This document shows positions 39,709-47,942 of a stretch of DNA of 64,000 nucleotides, in pieces. Under the pieces are notes generated by a model. That model had not been told where the DNA came from, searched no databases, and saw only the letters and a program-made list of their open reading frames with translations. Each line of letters opens with the position of its first letter. Within the stretch, counting starts at the first letter, position 1. The position numbers and the translations under genes are program-made. Source of the DNA: Prevotella sp. UBA2809. Lineage in GTDB: Bacteria; Bacteroidota; Bacteroidia; Bacteroidales; Bacteroidaceae. The stretch is from assembly GCA_002351725.1 (NCBI GenBank), contig DEHD01000023.1:1-64000 (forward strand). The letters run 5' to 3'.

Positions 39709-40529
39709 CACTTTTCACTATTCACTTTATACTCGCTAATCATATCAAGCAGCATGATGGCAGCCTCTTCCATCTGAGCTGTAAGGCGCTCGATCTTAGA
39801 GAGGATATAGCTGTAGAACAGCTGCAGAACCAATGCTACTACAATACCGAAGATAGTGGTGATAAGTGCCACCTTCATACCCTGGGCAACAACAGTAGGA
39901 CCAATATCACCAACAATCTGGATCTGGTCGAACGCCATTACCATACCAATAACAGTACCAAGGAATCCAAGTGAAGGTGCCATTGCGATGAAGAGCTTAA
40001 TCCACGAGCATCCCTTCTCAAGATTAGCAGTCTGCAATCCGCCGAAGTTTGTTATACTACGCTCGATGGCATCCATTGGCTGTTTGATATGCAAGAGACC
40101 CTGATAGCATACCGATGCAACAGGTCCGCGGGTATTGCGGCACAGTGTTTTTGCACCCTCAACATCGTTAGCCTTAAGCTTCTGCTCAATGTCGCCCATC
40201 AACTGGTGAGTCTTAATCTCAGACAGTGTAAGATAGATGATACGCTCTATGCAGAAAGCAAGTCCGAGTACGAGTGCCAATGCCACAAGTGACATAAATG
40301 CCACGTTTCCATCAACAAACTTTGTCTTAAGCTGCTTGTGTAACCCACCTTCAGCCTCATCGCCTGCAAGTTCATCGATATCCTCGGCCATCACAGCCAT
40401 CGAGTCGACATCAGCAGTGATTGCTGTTGTATCGGTTATTGCCACAGAGTCAACCTTATTCTGGGCAACACTGGTTTGCGCAATGCTTAGCAAACTTATC
40501 AGTGTAAATATAAAAAACAGTCGTTTCAT
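39708..40529 (-). CDS. MotA/TolQ/ExbB proton-channel family protein
   Basis: A 273-residue ExbB-like protein. It has a signal-like first segment (1-22), an acidic periplasmic stretch (AVMAEDIDELAGDEAEGG), then the three MotA/TolQ/ExbB spans with the characteristic LFIAMAPSLGFLGTVIGMV and GMKVALITTIFGIVVALVLQ. It forms the proton-driven motor with the ExbD proteins downstream. The frame is open upstream through the tRNA gene, but the true start is ATG 40527-40529 before the hydrophobic segment. The last codons (VNSEK and TGA) are made of GTGAATA-type repeat units. Confidence 0.88.
   Translation of the reverse strand: MKRLFFIFTLISLLSIAQTSVAQNKVDSVAITDTTAITADVDSMAVMAEDIDELAGDEAEGGLHKQLKTKFVDGNVAFMSLVALALVLGLAFCIERIIYLTLSEIKTHQLMGDIEQKLKANDVEGAKTLCRNTRGPVASVCYQGLLHIKQPMDAIERSITNFGGLQTANLEKGCSWIKLFIAMAPSLGFLGTVIGMVMAFDQIQIVGDIGPTVVAQGMKVALITTIFGIVVALVLQLFYSYILSKIERLTAQMEEAAIMLLDMISEYKVNSEK
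39709..39729 (-). repeat. Heptamer array spanning the exbB stop codon, 3 units
   Basis: Three 7-nt units (plus-strand CACTTTT, CACTATT, CACTTTA) encode the last residues of the ExbB-like protein and supply its TGA stop codon. The sense strand reads GTGAATA-type units. Confidence 0.75.
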
Positions 40530-40545
40530 ATTTTTATTAAGTTGT

Positions 40546-40620
40546 GCGGAGAGAACAGGAAACCTCGGCACTATGCCTCGGTGCTTTGAATCCTTGTTCT
40601 TCCTGGCGGAGAGAACAGGA
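40546..40620 (-). repeat. 15-bp duplication of the tRNA-Ser 3-prime end
   Basis: The 15-mer GCGGAGAGAACAGGA (plus strand) occurs at 40606-40620, as the 3-prime acceptor part of tRNA-Ser with its downstream bases, and again at 40546-40560, 60 bp downstream in the direction of transcription. Between the copies a CCTCGG element also repeats. It could be an integration scar (att-like), a remnant of a second tRNA, or a leader element of exbB. Confidence 0.75.
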
Positions 40621-40694
40621 TTCGAACCTGCGAGCCGGTTTTGCCGGCTACACGCTTTCCAGGCGTGCCTCTTCAACCACTCGAGCACCTCTCC
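40604..40694 (-). tRNA. tRNA-Ser (anticodon GGA)
   Basis: A full cloverleaf on the minus strand. The acceptor stem GGAGAGG pairs with 3-prime CTCTCC plus one G-U. The anticodon stem CACGC/GCGTG encloses the loop CTGGAAA with anticodon GGA. A long variable arm (AGCCGG with CCGGCT) is typical of class II serine tRNAs, the T-loop is GGTTCGAATCC, the discriminator is G, and CCA is encoded (40604-40606). It has its own -7 box upstream and may be co-transcribed into exbB. Confidence 0.95.
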
Positions 40695-40710
40695 TTTTGT
40701 TTAGTGGATG

Positions 40711-40718
40711 CAAAGTTA
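40711..40718 (-). promoter_or_regulatory. -7 box (TAACTTTG) of tRNA-Ser
   Basis: TAnnTTTG followed by CAT, 16 nt upstream of the mature tRNA 5-prime end. The heptamer array 40726-40753 covers the spacer and -33 region. Confidence 0.65.
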
Positions 40719-40725
40719 GCGTTAT

Positions 40726-40753
40726 TAATTGATAATTGATAATTGACAATTGA
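40726..40753 (+). repeat. Heptamer array (TAATTGA), 4 units, upstream of tRNA-Ser
   Basis: Three exact TAATTGA and one CAATTGA, between the tatD stop codon and the tRNA promoter. The stop-bearing strand is here antisense to the flanking genes, unlike the stop-to-start arrays. The same unit is found at 54621. Confidence 0.85.
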
Positions 40754-40767
40754 ATATTTAATATTCT

Positions 40768-41541
40768 TTAAAGTATAATTCCGAGCACACGCGCCACATT
40801 CTCATTTGTCTTCTGTGCCACCTCTTCTTCGCTTACTCCATAAGCCTCAGCAAGACGTTTCAGCACATATGCCACAAAGGCCGGTTCGTTTCTCTCACCT
40901 CGCTTTGGCACGGGTGCCATGTAAGGTGCATCGGTCTCTAGAACGATACGGTCGAGAGGAACCACTGCAGGCAGGACTTCGGGCAGGTGCGACTTCTTGA
41001 AAGTAGACACACCGCCTATCCCCAATACGAACTTATCGAACTGCAACAGTTCGGCAGCCTCGTGCTCATTACCGGTAAAGCAGTGGAATACACCACCAGG
41101 CAAGTCGTTCTGGTACTTTTTTATTATCGCAACCATCTCGTTCTGAGCCTTACGACAATGAATCATCAACGGCAGTTGGAACTCTACAGCCCAACGCACC
41201 TGCTCTTCGAAAGCCTCCAACTGTTCTTTCTCAAACTCACGGCTCCAATAATAGTCGAGGCCAACCTCGCCCACTGCCTTAACCGACTGCAATGCCGGCT
41301 TAATAGCAGCCAGAACATCACGCCAGTCGGCCTTTACATCCTCAGGATGGAGGCCCAGCATCGGGTAGCAGAAATAAGGATATCGACGACAGAGTTCAAG
41401 TACGGTATCGAGCGATTCCAGATTTATGCCTGGCACACCAATAGCAGCAACCCCAGCCTCGCGGGCTCGGGTTACTACGGCATCGAGATCGTCGCGGAAC
41501 TCTTCGCCATCCAGATGACAATGTGTATCTATAAACTGCAT
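40768..41541 (-). CDS. tatD: TatD-family metal-dependent hydrolase
   Basis: A 257-residue TIM-barrel amidohydrolase of the TatD/YcfH DNase family. Metal ligands are visible in order: FIDTHCHLDG (HxH), the Glu in AVGEVGLDYYW, the His in PLMIHCRKA, the His in GVFHCFTGN and the Asp in LETDAPYMAP. Length is usual. These enzymes are 3-prime to 5-prime nucleases or deoxyribonucleases in the cytoplasm. Its ATG shares a base with the TAA of the prenyltransferase (TAATG), so translation is coupled. Confidence 0.92.
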   Translation of the reverse strand: MQFIDTHCHLDGEEFRDDLDAVVTRAREAGVAAIGVPGINLESLDTVLELCRRYPYFCYPMLGLHPEDVKADWRDVLAAIKPALQSVKAVGEVGLDYYWSREFEKEQLEAFEEQVRWAVEFQLPLMIHCRKAQNEMVAIIKKYQNDLPGGVFHCFTGNEHEAAELLQFDKFVLGIGGVSTFKKSHLPEVLPAVVPLDRIVLETDAPYMAPVPKRGERNEPAFVAYVLKRLAEAYGVSEEEVAQKTNENVARVLGIIL

Positions 41542-42515
41542 TAACTCTGTCGTTTCATCATCTCTGCAGCGTATGCCTTCAACTCAGCCTTACGCTCCTC
41601 AGGAAGATTAACCTTTGCCAGATATACCAGGCTCTTCTGATAATACTCTTCAATCTTCTGCTCGCAGAGTTCGCGGATACCAATCTCATTATACAGTTCG
41701 GTTACTGCCTTAACCTTCTCGTTGCGATCGAACTCCTTTGCATCAATCCACTTCATCAGCTGTTCGCGCTGGGCAGGATTAGCACGGTTAACGGCATTGA
41801 TAAGCATATAGGTCTTCTTGTTTGATGTTATGTCGCCGCCAATGTTCTTACCGAACACAGCAGGATCGCCATAGACATCCAGCAGATCGTCCTGAAGCTG
41901 GAATGCCAATCCCAGTTTCTCGCCAAACTTATACATATTCTCAACATCCTCAGCAGGAGCATCGGCCATAATAGAGCCTACCTTACAAGCGCAAGCCAAC
42001 AACACGCTGGTCTTCAATCTGATCATCTCGATATACTCATCCTCGGTGACATCGTTACGAGTCTCGAACTCTACGTCCAACTGCTGTCCCTCACCAATCT
42101 CAAGTGTGGTCTGGATAAACACCTTGAATACTGCAGGCAACTTAGCAGGATCGCAATCCTCTACTCTCTCGAAAGCCTGAAGCAGCATGGTATCACCCGA
42201 AAGGATAGCGCGGTTGGCATCCCATTTTTTATGCACTGTCTCATGACCTCTACGCATATCAGCATGATCCATCAGGTCGTCATGCAGCAGCGTGAAGTTA
42301 TGATAAGTCTCAAGTCCGATGGCCTGAGGCATAATGCTCAGTGGATCATCCTTATAGAGGTTATACGATAACATAGTGAGCACAGGGCGCACACGTTTAC
42401 CACCTATCGAGAGTACGTACTTGATAGGGTCGTACAACGAGGCAGGCTGGCGGTCGTAAACCACATTGTCTAATGCCTCATTCACTTTCTTGAGAAGTTC
42501 TTCTGATGTATACAT
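41541..42515 (-). CDS. Trans-isoprenyl diphosphate synthase (polyprenyl synthetase)
   Basis: A 324-residue prenyl chain elongation enzyme. The first Asp-rich motif DDLMD lies in LLHDDLMDHADMRRG and the second, DDLLD, in QLQDDLLDVYGD; the GGKRVRP motif is near residue 38. The residue block before the first DDxxD (YHNFTLLH) sets product length; whether geranylgeranyl, farnesyl or longer (for menaquinone) cannot be decided by eye. Sits 5 nt after tonB and is coupled to tatD. Confidence 0.9.
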   Translation of the reverse strand: MYTSEELLKKVNEALDNVVYDRQPASLYDPIKYVLSIGGKRVRPVLTMLSYNLYKDDPLSIMPQAIGLETYHNFTLLHDDLMDHADMRRGHETVHKKWDANRAILSGDTMLLQAFERVEDCDPAKLPAVFKVFIQTTLEIGEGQQLDVEFETRNDVTEDEYIEMIRLKTSVLLACACKVGSIMADAPAEDVENMYKFGEKLGLAFQLQDDLLDVYGDPAVFGKNIGGDITSNKKTYMLINAVNRANPAQREQLMKWIDAKEFDRNEKVKAVTELYNEIGIRELCEQKIEEYYQKSLVYLAKVNLPEERKAELKAYAAEMMKRQS

Positions 42516-42520
42516 ATCTT

Positions 42521-43216
42521 TTATAAATTAAATACTACTGGTATGCAGACCATAGTTCTGCATGGTTTTGCATTCATCATGCCGGCCTTCCATTGCGGCA
42601 TCATCTTCAGCACCCTTAGCACTTCCTGGTCGCAGGCAGGCTCAAGAGGTTGCACCACCTGAAGGTCGCTCAACGAACCATCTTTATTTACGATGAACTG
42701 TGCCACAACCTTACCCTTTATCTTACGCTGTTGGGCAGATGCAGGATACTTAAGGTTCTTTGTCAGCCACTTCATAAACTCGGCAGCTCCGCCTGGGAAC
42801 TGGGGCAGGTCTTCGACCACGCGGAAGTCGATTGGTTCATCATACATATCCACCACCTGAGGCTTCTCTTCTTCTGCCTTTAGTGTTGGCTCTTCCTCCT
42901 CGGTCTCTTCCTGCAGAATGGGCTCTGGTGGCAACTCCACATCATTATCAACCAGATGCAGCTGTTGCGACTCCTGCTTCTCCACCTTCTGCTCCTGAGG
43001 CATCATCATTGGCACCTCGTCTTTATCGCGCTTCAGTGGCGACAGCTCTACCTCGGCCTCCAGACTATCGTCATCGTCAAAAAAAGACCATCCGCCATCT
43101 CCACTATTCCATTCCAGCAGTACGAATAGCAAGGCCAGCACCACAATCACTCCTAAAAGGAACCCTTGTGTGCGCTTTTGTTCCAAATCAGCCTCTTTAC
43201 TCTTCTTGACTTCCAT
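42521..43216 (-). CDS. TonB-family energy transducer
   Basis: A 231-residue TonB protein. The start is set at ATG 43214-43216, giving a short basic N terminus, one membrane span (about 18-36, GFLLGVIVVLALLFVLLEW), a long Pro/Glu-rich linker (about 60-130) and the C-terminal TonB box-binding domain (about 140-231, with LKYPASAQQRKIKGKVVAQFIVNKDG). It carries energy from an ExbB/ExbD motor to outer-membrane receptors; a compatible motor lies 2 kb downstream on the same strand. The open frame upstream to 43333 runs through the promoter and has no function. Confidence 0.9.
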   Translation of the reverse strand: MEVKKSKEADLEQKRTQGFLLGVIVVLALLFVLLEWNSGDGGWSFFDDDDSLEAEVELSPLKRDKDEVPMMMPQEQKVEKQESQQLHLVDNDVELPPEPILQEETEEEEPTLKAEEEKPQVVDMYDEPIDFRVVEDLPQFPGGAAEFMKWLTKNLKYPASAQQRKIKGKVVAQFIVNKDGSLSDLQVVQPLEPACDQEVLRVLKMMPQWKAGMMNAKPCRTMVCIPVVFNL

Positions 43217-43238
43217 CTGTTTAATATAAAACCGAGTG

Positions 43239-43246
43239 CAAAGATA
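43239..43246 (-). promoter_or_regulatory. -7 box (TATCTTTG) of the tonB operon
   Basis: Perfect TAnnTTTG followed by CAC, 22 nt before the ATG; divergent from the porQ box 42 nt away. Confidence 0.7.
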
Positions 43247-43288
43247 GTTATTTTTTCGGTAAAATAGATATATATTAAGTTTTTTTGC

Positions 43289-43296
43289 TATCTTTG
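43289..43296 (+). promoter_or_regulatory. -7 box (TATCTTTG) of porQ-cmk
   Basis: Perfect TAnnTTTG followed by CGA, 17 nt before the ATG at 43314. The leader contains AGGAGAAATG, one of the few Shine-Dalgarno-like sites in the window. Confidence 0.7.
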
Positions 43297-43313
43297 CGAC
43301 CAAATTAGGAGAA

Positions 43314-44264
43314 ATGAGCATTCGAAATGTCATAACACCGTTATTACTTGCCTGTGCATCAACAAATATATGCGCTCAGGACAGCGAGACAGCCTACAGT
43401 TTCCTCAGGTTGCCCGTAAGTGCTCATGTTGCCGCCCTTGGAGGCGAAAACATAACACTGGCAGAGGATGACGCAACGATGATATTCCATAATCCGTCAC
43501 TCATCTGCGGTGTTAGTGACAAGAGCATCAACCTAAACTACATGACGTATATGGAGGGGGCTAAAAACGTAAGCGCATCATTCATAAAAATGGTTGGTGA
43601 GCGCTCATCATGGGGAGTGTCGGCTCAGTTGATGGACTACGGAAGAATAAACCAGACCACCATATACAACGAAGATCTTGGAAAGTTCTCTGCCCGCGAC
43701 ATAGCTATTGGAGGAACATATGCCTACGAGCTTACCGACAGGATCAGCGGTGGTATCACAGCCAAGTTCATTACATCTACCATTGCCGACTACAACTCAT
43801 TGGCCGTTGGTGTTGATCTGGGGTTAAACTACCTTGACGCGAGCCACGGATGGAGTCTTTCGGCTGTGGCACGTAATCTTGGTGGACAGATAAAGGCATA
43901 CGAAGACGAGTTTGAGCGTATTCCATTCGATCTACAGGTAGGTGTAAGCAAGCGTTTGCTGAACTCTCCTTTTCGATTTCACGCCACACTAAGCCGACTA
44001 ACCGATTGGGACGAAGCTTTCGGGCGTCATCTGTCAATCGGAGCTGATGTGCTAATGGGCGAGAACATCTATATCGCTGCTGGTTATAATTTCCGGAAAG
44101 CGCAACAGATGAAGATTTCAGATGCTGATGGTTCATCAGCTCACGGAGCCGGACTGTCACTTGGTGCTGGCTTGTCGCTTCAGCGTTTCAAACTACATTT
44201 GGGCTGGGGCAAGTATCATGTCAGCACATCATCACTACTGATTAATATATCATACACATTATGA
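43314..44264 (+). CDS. porQ: Type IX secretion system protein PorQ
   Basis: A 316-residue outer-membrane beta-barrel with signal peptide (1-21, ends NICAQ) and a FadL-like beginning (YSFLRLPVSAHVAALGG), NPSLICG and a C-terminal strand ending in Leu (LLINISYTL). This matches PorQ, an accessory T9SS protein that works with PorU, PorV and PorZ in attaching cargo to the surface. The gene order porQ-cmk, with ATGA overlap, supports the call. It implies that this organism exports some proteins by type IX secretion. Confidence 0.82.
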   Translation: MSIRNVITPLLLACASTNICAQDSETAYSFLRLPVSAHVAALGGENITLAEDDATMIFHNPSLICGVSDKSINLNYMTYMEGAKNVSASFIKMVGERSSWGVSAQLMDYGRINQTTIYNEDLGKFSARDIAIGGTYAYELTDRISGGITAKFITSTIADYNSLAVGVDLGLNYLDASHGWSLSAVARNLGGQIKAYEDEFERIPFDLQVGVSKRLLNSPFRFHATLSRLTDWDEAFGRHLSIGADVLMGENIYIAAGYNFRKAQQMKISDADGSSAHGAGLSLGAGLSLQRFKLHLGWGKYHVSTSSLLINISYTL

Positions 44265-44953
44265 AGAAGATAACAATTGCAATCGATGGCCATAGCTCTT
44301 GCGGAAAAAGCACTATGGCAAAAGACCTGGCCCGTGAAGTGGGCTATGTATATGTAGACACTGGAGCCATGTATCGCAGCGTAACACTATATGCTCTGCG
44401 CCACAATCTGTTTAACGAGGATGGCAGCGTTAAGACTGCCGAACTCGAGAAGGAGATGCCAAATATCCAGATTTCGTTCAAGTTCAATGCCGAGGCAGGT
44501 CGTCCCGACACATATCTTAACGGCGAATGCGTAGAAAAGGAAATCCGCTCGCTCGAGGTTAGCAGTCATGTTAGTCCTATTGCAGCAGTACCATTTGTAC
44601 GCACTGCTATGGTAGCCCAACAACAGCAGATGGGTAAGGACAAAGGGGTGGTTATGGATGGTCGCGACATAGGCACCACTGTATTCCCAGATGCCGAACT
44701 TAAGATCTTTGTAACCGCCTCGGCTCAGGTTCGTGCCCAGCGCCGTTATGACGAGCTTAAGGCCAAGGGAATGCCAGCTGACTTCGATGATATTCTGAAG
44801 AATGTTGAAGAGCGCGACTATATCGACTCTCACCGTGAGGTTAGTCCACTGCGAAAGGCAGATGATGCTATCGAACTCGACAACAGTAATATGACCATTC
44901 CAGAACAGAAAAAATGGCTTTTAGAACGTTTTAAGGAGCATTCTGAGCAATAA
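44261..44953 (+). CDS. cmk: Cytidylate kinase
   Basis: A 230-residue (d)CMP kinase. The P-loop is GHSSCGKSTMAK; DTGAMYRSVTLY contacts the base, the NMP-binding insert is present, and RDIGTTVFPDAELKIFVTAS is the family signature. It phosphorylates CMP and dCMP with ATP. It starts on the ATG overlapping the porQ TGA. Its TAA stop codon lies in the loop of an intrinsic terminator. Confidence 0.95.
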   Translation: MKKITIAIDGHSSCGKSTMAKDLAREVGYVYVDTGAMYRSVTLYALRHNLFNEDGSVKTAELEKEMPNIQISFKFNAEAGRPDTYLNGECVEKEIRSLEVSSHVSPIAAVPFVRTAMVAQQQQMGKDKGVVMDGRDIGTTVFPDAELKIFVTASAQVRAQRRYDELKAKGMPADFDDILKNVEERDYIDSHREVSPLRKADDAIELDNSNMTIPEQKKWLLERFKEHSEQ

Positions 44954-44966
44954 ATTGTTCTTTTTT
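44945..44966 (+). terminator. Intrinsic terminator with the cmk stop codon in its loop
   Basis: GAGCAA pairs with TTGTTC (one G-U) around the loop TAAA, which contains the TAA stop codon. Six T follow (44961-44966). Confidence 0.65.
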
Positions 44967-45010
44967 GGCATTTTTCTCGTCATTTTCTCGCAAGTTTTAG
45001 ATTTTTTGGC

Positions 45011-45018
45011 TACCTTTG
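45011..45018 (+). promoter_or_regulatory. -7 box (TACCTTTG) of the FadL-family gene
   Basis: TAnnTTTG followed by CAG, 28 nt before the ATG. Confidence 0.65.
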
Positions 45019-45046
45019 CAGCCGAATTTAAAGAACATAGAAGAAA

Positions 45047-46453
45047 ATGACGAGAAAATTTATCTTTTCAGCTATTGTAGCTTTGGCCACATTCACTTCA
45101 GTCCATGCAGGTGGACTTATGACCAACACAAATTATCACATAGCATTCGACCGCATGTTCGCCCGTGGTGCATCAACCGAGATTGATGCTGCCTACAGTA
45201 ACCCAGCTGGTTTGGCATGGGGACATGAAGGTTGGCAGTTCTCTCTTAATTTCCAGAAACCTTGGCAGTACCGCGACATCGAGCTGACCACTTCTGTAGG
45301 TAGTCACACCTATGAAGGCAAAGCCTCAGCACCTATCGTTCCAGCTTTATTTGCTTCGTATAAGAAGGATCGCTGGGCCCTCTCAACCATGATTGGCATT
45401 GTGGGCAGCGGTGGCTTTGTTGAGTACAAAGAGGGTGTCCCCATGTTCAACGCACTGCTGGGTGGCACAATAACCTCGCTGACACAGAGTCTGTCGGACG
45501 CTACCAGTGGATTCGCTCCTGTAGTAACACCCGACCAGTACGATGCTGAGATGAAGGGAAAGCAGTATATCTATGGTGGACAGTTGAATTTCACCTATAA
45601 GATTATTGATTGCCTCTCGGCAGCTGTCGGAATCCGTGCCAACTACTACGATGGCTACTATCGTGGCCACGTAAAAGCATCGCAGTCAACACTGGGCGAA
45701 CTGGCAAATCTTTCGCTGGATGTAGACCAGAAGGGATGGGGTTTTACTCCTATTGTCAGCTTAGCATTCCATAAAGGTCCACTCACGCTGAGTGCTCGCT
45801 ATGAGTTCCGCACAAAGATTGAGACCAAGAACGAGACAAACAGTCTGAACGCCAACTTAAACACCGCCACACTTGTTGAGGAGCCACTGGCGCAATTGGT
45901 TGCTGCAGGCGCTCTGCCAGCAGAGACAGCCATTGCAATGGCACAGAGCATCCGCACCAAGGTTGAGAGTTCGTTGGGTGGCTACATCCAGCCTTATCAG
46001 GACGGCGTAAAGACACGCTACGATATGCCTGCCATGCTTAGCATAGCTGCTGGATATGAGTTTAACAAGAATCTGCGCGCAGCTTTGGAGTATCACTTCT
46101 TCGACGACAAGAATGCCCATATGGCAAACGACCGTCAGAAGGAGTTAACCCATGGTACTCACGAAATCCTGGCTGGTATCGAGTGGGACATCAACGACAA
46201 ATTCACAGTAAGCTGTGGTGGTCAGCGCACTGACTATGGTCTCTCTGATGGTTATCAGCAGAACACCTCGTTTGCTTGCGACAGCTACAGTGTAGGTTGC
46301 GGTGGTGCCTGGAACATCAGCGATAAGATGCGCCTGAACGTGAGCTACTTCTGCACACTGTACAGCGATTACGACAAACAAACCAGCTATGGTTTAGAAA
46401 CATACAGCCGCACCAATCACGTGATTGGCGTAGGTTTGGATTACAAATTCTAA
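45047..46453 (+). CDS. FadL/OmpP1-family outer-membrane transporter
   Basis: A 468-residue beta-barrel with a signal peptide (1-21, ends SVHAG) and the FadL/OmpP1/TodX fold. The start of the hatch, GGLMTNTNYHIAFDRMFARGAS, and the motif AYSNPAGLAWG correspond to the conserved NPA element, and strands alternate to a C-terminal Phe (VGLDYKF). Such proteins take up hydrophobic compounds such as fatty acids. The large loop at about 130-180 and the one at 250-310 (Glu/Thr/Ala-rich) are longer than in E. coli FadL. Single gene with its own promoter; it ends 8 nt from the convergent folK. Confidence 0.88.
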   Translation: MTRKFIFSAIVALATFTSVHAGGLMTNTNYHIAFDRMFARGASTEIDAAYSNPAGLAWGHEGWQFSLNFQKPWQYRDIELTTSVGSHTYEGKASAPIVPALFASYKKDRWALSTMIGIVGSGGFVEYKEGVPMFNALLGGTITSLTQSLSDATSGFAPVVTPDQYDAEMKGKQYIYGGQLNFTYKIIDCLSAAVGIRANYYDGYYRGHVKASQSTLGELANLSLDVDQKGWGFTPIVSLAFHKGPLTLSARYEFRTKIETKNETNSLNANLNTATLVEEPLAQLVAAGALPAETAIAMAQSIRTKVESSLGGYIQPYQDGVKTRYDMPAMLSIAAGYEFNKNLRAALEYHFFDDKNAHMANDRQKELTHGTHEILAGIEWDINDKFTVSCGGQRTDYGLSDGYQQNTSFACDSYSVGCGGAWNISDKMRLNVSYFCTLYSDYDKQTSYGLETYSRTNHVIGVGLDYKF

Positions 46454-46461
46454 GTATCAAT

Positions 46462-46869
46462 TCAATCTCTAATTTCCCGAAGCGGGATCATAACAAAGTC
46501 TCGCTTCAGCATCAGGGGGTGGGGAATCTGCAAGTCAGGTTCATCCACCCTCAGATCGTCATATAGCAGAATGTCTATATCTATACAGCGGTCGGAATAG
46601 CCTCCATCTGTACTTTTCTTCTGGCGCCCCATCTCGCGTTCTATCTTCTGTGTGGCACCCAGCAGCTGACGGGGAGTAAGATCGGTTTCACATAGTATCA
46701 CAGCATTAACAAAAGTATTCTCCGACTCAAAACCCCAGGGTTCGGTTTCTATAAATGACGATACGCGAAGAACCTTGCCTACCCTTTCGCCTATAAAGCG
46801 AATAGCGTAAGCAAGGTTCTCTTTACGATTACCGAGATTACTACCTAATCCCAGATATATCTTATGCAT
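46462..46869 (-). CDS. folK: 2-amino-4-hydroxy-6-hydroxymethyldihydropteridine pyrophosphokinase
   Basis: A 135-residue HPPK of folate synthesis, transferring pyrophosphate from ATP to 6-hydroxymethyl-dihydropterin. The N-terminal LGLGSNLGNR, WGFESENTFVNAV and the metal motif DIDILLYDD followed by IPHPLMLKRDFVM are all as in the family. Slightly short against E. coli (159). Its start overlaps the queA stop by 1 nt. Last gene of the ftsX-uppP-truB-queA cluster. Confidence 0.95.
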   Translation of the reverse strand: MHKIYLGLGSNLGNRKENLAYAIRFIGERVGKVLRVSSFIETEPWGFESENTFVNAVILCETDLTPRQLLGATQKIEREMGRQKKSTDGGYSDRCIDIDILLYDDLRVDEPDLQIPHPLMLKRDFVMIPLREIRD

Positions 46870-47933
46870 TAATCGTCGAGCATCAACAGTGCATCACCGT
46901 AGCATCCGAACATATATCCCTCCTTAAGCGCACGCTGATAACCCTCGTACAGTAGATCGTAACCTACGAACGAAGCCTCGGTCATCATCATTGGCGACTC
47001 TGGGTGATAGAAGTTTCCGATAAGTGCATTACACAATCCAAACTCGTATGGTGGGAATATGAACTTATTGGTCCATCCCTCATACTCCTTCAGCATACCA
47101 TCGGTACCTACGGCACTCTCAGTAGCACGGGCAGTACTTACACCTACGCAGCAAACACGACGACCTTCGCTCTTAGCCTTGTTAACAATATCGCAGGCCT
47201 CAGCAGGAATAAACATCTGCTCGCTACCCATCTTGTGTTTAGTAAGATCCTCAACCTCGATAGCATCAAAATTACCCAATCCGCAGTGCAGTGTGATAAA
47301 GGCAAAGTTAATACCCTTGATCTCCATACGCTTCATCAGCTCACGGCTGAAGTGCAGACCTGTGGCAGGAGCTGTTACAGCACCCTCGTTCTTTGCATAG
47401 ATGGTCTGGAATCTCTCCATATCATCCTCGTTAGCAGGACGACGGTCAATGATGTATCGTGGCAGTGGAGCCTCACCAAGTCCGAACAGAAGCTGTTTGA
47501 ACTCATCATGAGGACAGTCATAGAGGAAACGCAGTGTACGTCCGCGGCTTGTGGTATTATCGATAACCTCAGCAACCATTGGACCATCCTCTTCAAAGAA
47601 CAGCTTGTTTCCAATACGGATCTTTCGTGCTGGTTCTACAAGCACGTCCCAAAGGCGCTGATCGGCATTAAGCTCGCGCAGCAGAAATACCTCAATCTTT
47701 GCGTCAGTCTTCTCCTTGGTGCCATACAGTCGTGCTGGGAACACCTTGGTGTCGTTAAAGATAAAGGCATCGTCCTCGTCGAAGTAGTCAAGGATATTAC
47801 GGAAGTCTAATCCCGTTTCAATCTTCTGACTCTTACGATGTAACACCATCAGTTTGCACTCATCACGATGATAAGATGGCTCGAGTGCAATCTGCTCTTC
47901 TGGTAACTTAAACTTAAACTGTGATAACTTCAT
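46869..47933 (-). CDS. queA: S-adenosylmethionine:tRNA ribosyltransferase-isomerase
   Basis: A 354-residue QueA, which builds epoxyqueuosine at the tRNA wobble position from SAM and preQ1-modified tRNA. The N terminus LSQFKFKLPEEQIALEP, the central VTAPATGLHFSRELM and the C-terminal FPPYEFGLCNALIGNFYHPES match the family. Slightly unusual are FGLCNALIGNFYHPES in place of the common TNFHLPKS and a Val-Gly-Val-Ser loop near residue 255. It is translated with folK and lies 9 nt after truB. Confidence 0.93.
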   Translation of the reverse strand: MKLSQFKFKLPEEQIALEPSYHRDECKLMVLHRKSQKIETGLDFRNILDYFDEDDAFIFNDTKVFPARLYGTKEKTDAKIEVFLLRELNADQRLWDVLVEPARKIRIGNKLFFEEDGPMVAEVIDNTTSRGRTLRFLYDCPHDEFKQLLFGLGEAPLPRYIIDRRPANEDDMERFQTIYAKNEGAVTAPATGLHFSRELMKRMEIKGINFAFITLHCGLGNFDAIEVEDLTKHKMGSEQMFIPAEACDIVNKAKSEGRRVCCVGVSTARATESAVGTDGMLKEYEGWTNKFIFPPYEFGLCNALIGNFYHPESPMMMTEASFVGYDLLYEGYQRALKEGYMFGCYGDALLMLDD

Positions 47934-47942
47934 ATCTTAATT

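Noticed and set aside
40546..40620. Integrated element at tRNA-Ser
   Set aside because: Only 45 bp separate the two copies and there is no integrase; at most a scar.
40530..40688. N-terminal extension of the ExbB-like protein
   Set aside because: It is translation of the tRNA-Ser gene and its leader.
43217..43333. N-terminal extension of TonB
   Set aside because: It runs through the divergent promoter region and lacks a membrane signal.
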